NCBI GenBank assembly: GCA_024275635.1
Contig: JAJRYT010000044.1
Coordinates: forward strand, 1 to 34,491
DNA: 34,491 nucleotides
Source: Chloroflexota bacterium
Lineage (GTDB): Bacteria; Chloroflexota; Anaerolineae; Promineifilales; Promineifilaceae
Direction: 5' to 3'
Shown here: piece after piece, positions 33,233 through 34,491 of the stretch
Numbering within the stretch: position 1 is the first letter of the stretch
How the letters are laid out: every line of letters starts with the position of its first letter
Made by a program: the position numbers and the translations under genes
Notes under the pieces: model-generated
The model's database searches: none
Told to the model about the DNA's origin: nothing
The model's input: only the letters and a program-made list of their open reading frames with translations

Positions 33233-33622
33233 TTACTCCACGTACACCTGTACATGCTCGTTATCTTCTTCATCCTGCACTTCAACCAGCATCCCTGCAC
33301 TCATTTCCGACATCATTCCCGTTAATTCGTCATAATCCAATCCCTCTAGCTCCGGGCTGAAACGGCGGCCTAATTTCAGGCCAAAGTTGAGCATCCGCAG
33401 GGGAATATTGACAGTCACTTTGTTCTGGCCTGTTTCCAGGTTGCGTACCCGGACGCGGAACCAGGTGGGCTTTTTGCCATTGACGGCCGGTTCTGATCCT
33501 GCTTTGACGGCGGCTGGTTCAAGTGGCGCTTCGGGGGATGTTTGGGCAAGCAGTTCAGCCGCTTCGTCGGCGCTGATTTTGCCGTTGGCTAATAAATCTA
33601 AAATTTCCTTACGGTTTGACAT
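33233..33622 (-). CDS. SHOCT-like hairpin protein, paralogue of 29973-30353
   Basis: A 129-residue protein. The N-terminal hairpin (EILDLLANGKISADEAAELL) is followed by a variable linker and the same C-terminal domain as its paralogue (WFRVRVRNLETGQNKVTVNI, FSPELEGLDYDEL, DEEDNEHVQVYVE). It is probably cytoplasmic. AAGGAG lies upstream of the ATG. It sits between the 74-residue gene and the toastrack gene in the minus-strand locus that begins with the DUF2089 gene. Function unknown. Confidence 0.8.
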   Translation of the reverse strand: MSNRKEILDLLANGKISADEAAELLAQTSPEAPLEPAAVKAGSEPAVNGKKPTWFRVRVRNLETGQNKVTVNIPLRMLNFGLKLGRRFSPELEGLDYDELTGMMSEMSAGMLVEVQDEEDNEHVQVYVE

Positions 33623-33641
33623 GCGTTTATTCTCCTTGTGG

Positions 33642-33674
33642 CGACATCCGATTTCTCAAAGAAATCGGATGTCG
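33642..33674. repeat. Palindromic repeat P3
   Basis: Perfect 15-bp arms CGACATCCGATTTCT (33642-33656) and AGAAATCGGATGTCG (33660-33674), loop CAA. It lies just upstream of the ribosome binding site of the 129-residue gene, so a folded transcript could influence translation; it may equally be a dispersed palindrome. Confidence 0.85.
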
Positions 33675-33687
33675 GTCGGGATTAGGG

Positions 33688-33912
33688 TCAGGCGTTGATG
33701 CGCGCGTTCTTAGGCGTTTCTTTGATGTAAAATGAGACCTGGACGCGCAGTCGAGGCAGCTGTTTCATGAAGCGCAGCCCGTTTTTAACGATTGTCGGAA
33801 ATAAGTTGGTTTTCGCTGTGTTGATTGGTCGAAGGCGGCGCTGGGCGGCTGATTCATTAAGCTGCCGCTGCCGCTGAATGGCCTGCAAGTATGCATCTTG
33901 TTGAAAATCCAT
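33688..33912 (-). CDS. Small basic hypothetical protein
   Basis: A 74-residue protein rich in Arg, Lys and Gln (DAYLQAIQRQRQLNESAAQR; LRFMKQLPRLRVQVSFYIKE), with no TM segment. It lies 38 bases after the DUF2089 gene on the same strand, preceded by a GCGAGGCG stretch. I recognise no family. Its place in a tight same-strand locus supports it being a gene, but the length makes this uncertain. Confidence 0.5.
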   Translation of the reverse strand: MDFQQDAYLQAIQRQRQLNESAAQRRLRPINTAKTNLFPTIVKNGLRFMKQLPRLRVQVSFYIKETPKNARINA

Positions 33913-33950
33913 GATAGTTCGCCTCGCTTGGGGGAACGGCCGTTCCTCGC

Positions 33951-34331
33951 TTACTCTTTACCGCGTAATATTTGCAGCGCTTCCTCGGCGCTAATCGCCC
34001 CGGCGCTCAATTCGGCCAACACTTCACGGCGCGTTTCCTCAGATACGGGGCCTGGTTCCGGCGCGCCCACTTCATAGCCCATCGCTCGAATCACTTCCGT
34101 CAGCCGGGCGCGCACAGCGGGATAAGACAGACCAATTTCTTGTTCAACGCGATTAATTTTGCCTTCGCAGCGAATGAAAATCTCCACGAAATCTAATTGC
34201 TGCGACGATAATTGATAAAGACGGCCCAACGTGAAATGTCCTTCCAGCGCTGTGTCGCAGTTACGGCAGTGAAGCCGAGTAACGTGTAATGTTTCTTGAC
34301 AGATGGGACACTGGCCAATAACAGGATTCAT
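33951..34331 (-). CDS. DUF2089 family zinc-ribbon/HTH regulator with SHOCT-like end
   Basis: The N-terminal zinc ribbon (CPICQETLHVTRLHCRNC, four Cys in two CxxC pairs) is followed by the DUF2089 core (LSSQQLDFVEIFIRCEGKI, RVEQEIGLSYPAVRARLTEV), which resembles a sigma4-like helix-turn-helix. The C-terminal hairpin is REVLAELSAGAISAEEALQIL. DUF2089 proteins are thought to be DNA-binding regulators and occur with toastrack/YvlB-like genes. The ATG follows AGGAG by a typical distance. It is the first gene of the locus and may regulate it; 34332-34491 upstream is AT-rich and should hold its promoter, though no convincing -35/-10 pair was found. Confidence 0.85.
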   Translation of the reverse strand: MNPVIGQCPICQETLHVTRLHCRNCDTALEGHFTLGRLYQLSSQQLDFVEIFIRCEGKINRVEQEIGLSYPAVRARLTEVIRAMGYEVGAPEPGPVSEETRREVLAELSAGAISAEEALQILRGKE

Positions 34332-34491
34332 GAATTCTTCTCCTGGAGATGTAACCGTTCAGACCCTAAGCTCGACTTTGTACAAAATTCGAAATCAGAA
34401 ATATTTCCAGATAATTTTGTAACCAGAGTGAGAATCTGATTTTAGTCAATGCAACTTTACTCGAGTACGAATATTTGAACATCGCATAAAA

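Noticed and set aside
34332..34491. TTGACT near 34445 (minus strand) as -35 of the DUF2089 promoter
   Set aside because: No -10 hexamer with acceptable spacing follows it; the region is too AT-rich to decide by eye.

Overview
The window looks like a chromosomal segment of a filamentous or sludge-type Chloroflexota (Anaerolineae-like). This is inferred from gene content: nSTAND/WD40 giants, DUF4097 'toastrack' proteins with SHOCT-like ends, a secreted protein ending in YLPLIKR, and large envelope glycosyltransferases. No rRNA or tRNA gene is present, so the assignment is not proven. GC is moderately high, but some stretches (about 16.1-16.9 kb and 17.2-18.3 kb) are clearly AT-richer.

Layout. 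0-5 kb: the 3' part of a tetraether-lipid-synthase-like radical SAM enzyme and a methyltransferase. These are followed by four rRNA methyltransferase genes (Rmt/FmrO family, rsmE, rsmI and, convergent, rlmH). Their known targets (G1405, U1498, C1402; 23S position 1915) all lie at the decoding centre or its inter-subunit bridge. 5-12 kb: a surface-glycan region with a sugar epimerase (+) and a minus-strand run of Wzt-like ABC ATPase, DUF2142-like membrane protein, secreted glycosidase-like protein and GT39-like membrane protein. 12-16 kb: a deleted Nudix pseudogene, trpF, a toastrack protein, a beta-hydroxyacid dehydrogenase and a nitroreductase/iodotyrosine-deiodinase-like flavoprotein. 16.1-17.1 kb: a BrnT-type toxin-antitoxin island that appears to have replaced the nitroreductase 3' end, leaving the old tail behind.

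17.2-29.9 kb, all minus strand, is the most interesting block: a multi-receptor STAND NTPase cluster. In transcription order it holds an EAD7-type adaptor with an unrecognised helical C-terminus; nSTAND1-TM-FGE; nSTAND1-TM-(in-frame TAG)-14xWD40; a membrane-anchored WD40 protein; and EAD7-nSTAND1-TM-Cache-TM ending inside a HAMP-like segment. The first and last genes share the EAD7-type domain, suggesting homotypic recruitment as proposed for bacterial conflict systems. Upstream on the same strand (30-34.3 kb) is a DUF2089/SHOCT-like/toastrack locus resembling Lia/Psp-type envelope-stress modules.

Three kinds of repeat run through the window. The octamer ACGGCCGT occurs about fifty times by eye, mostly inside genes, and is missing from the parts that look foreign. 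Heptamer word arrays (CGGAATA, GTTATCC, TTCTGCC and others) fill gene junctions, and two sit inside genes in 6 and 9 copies, which keeps the frame. Short perfect palindromes also occur, one of them coding for nine residues beside the Walker B motif of a STAND gene.
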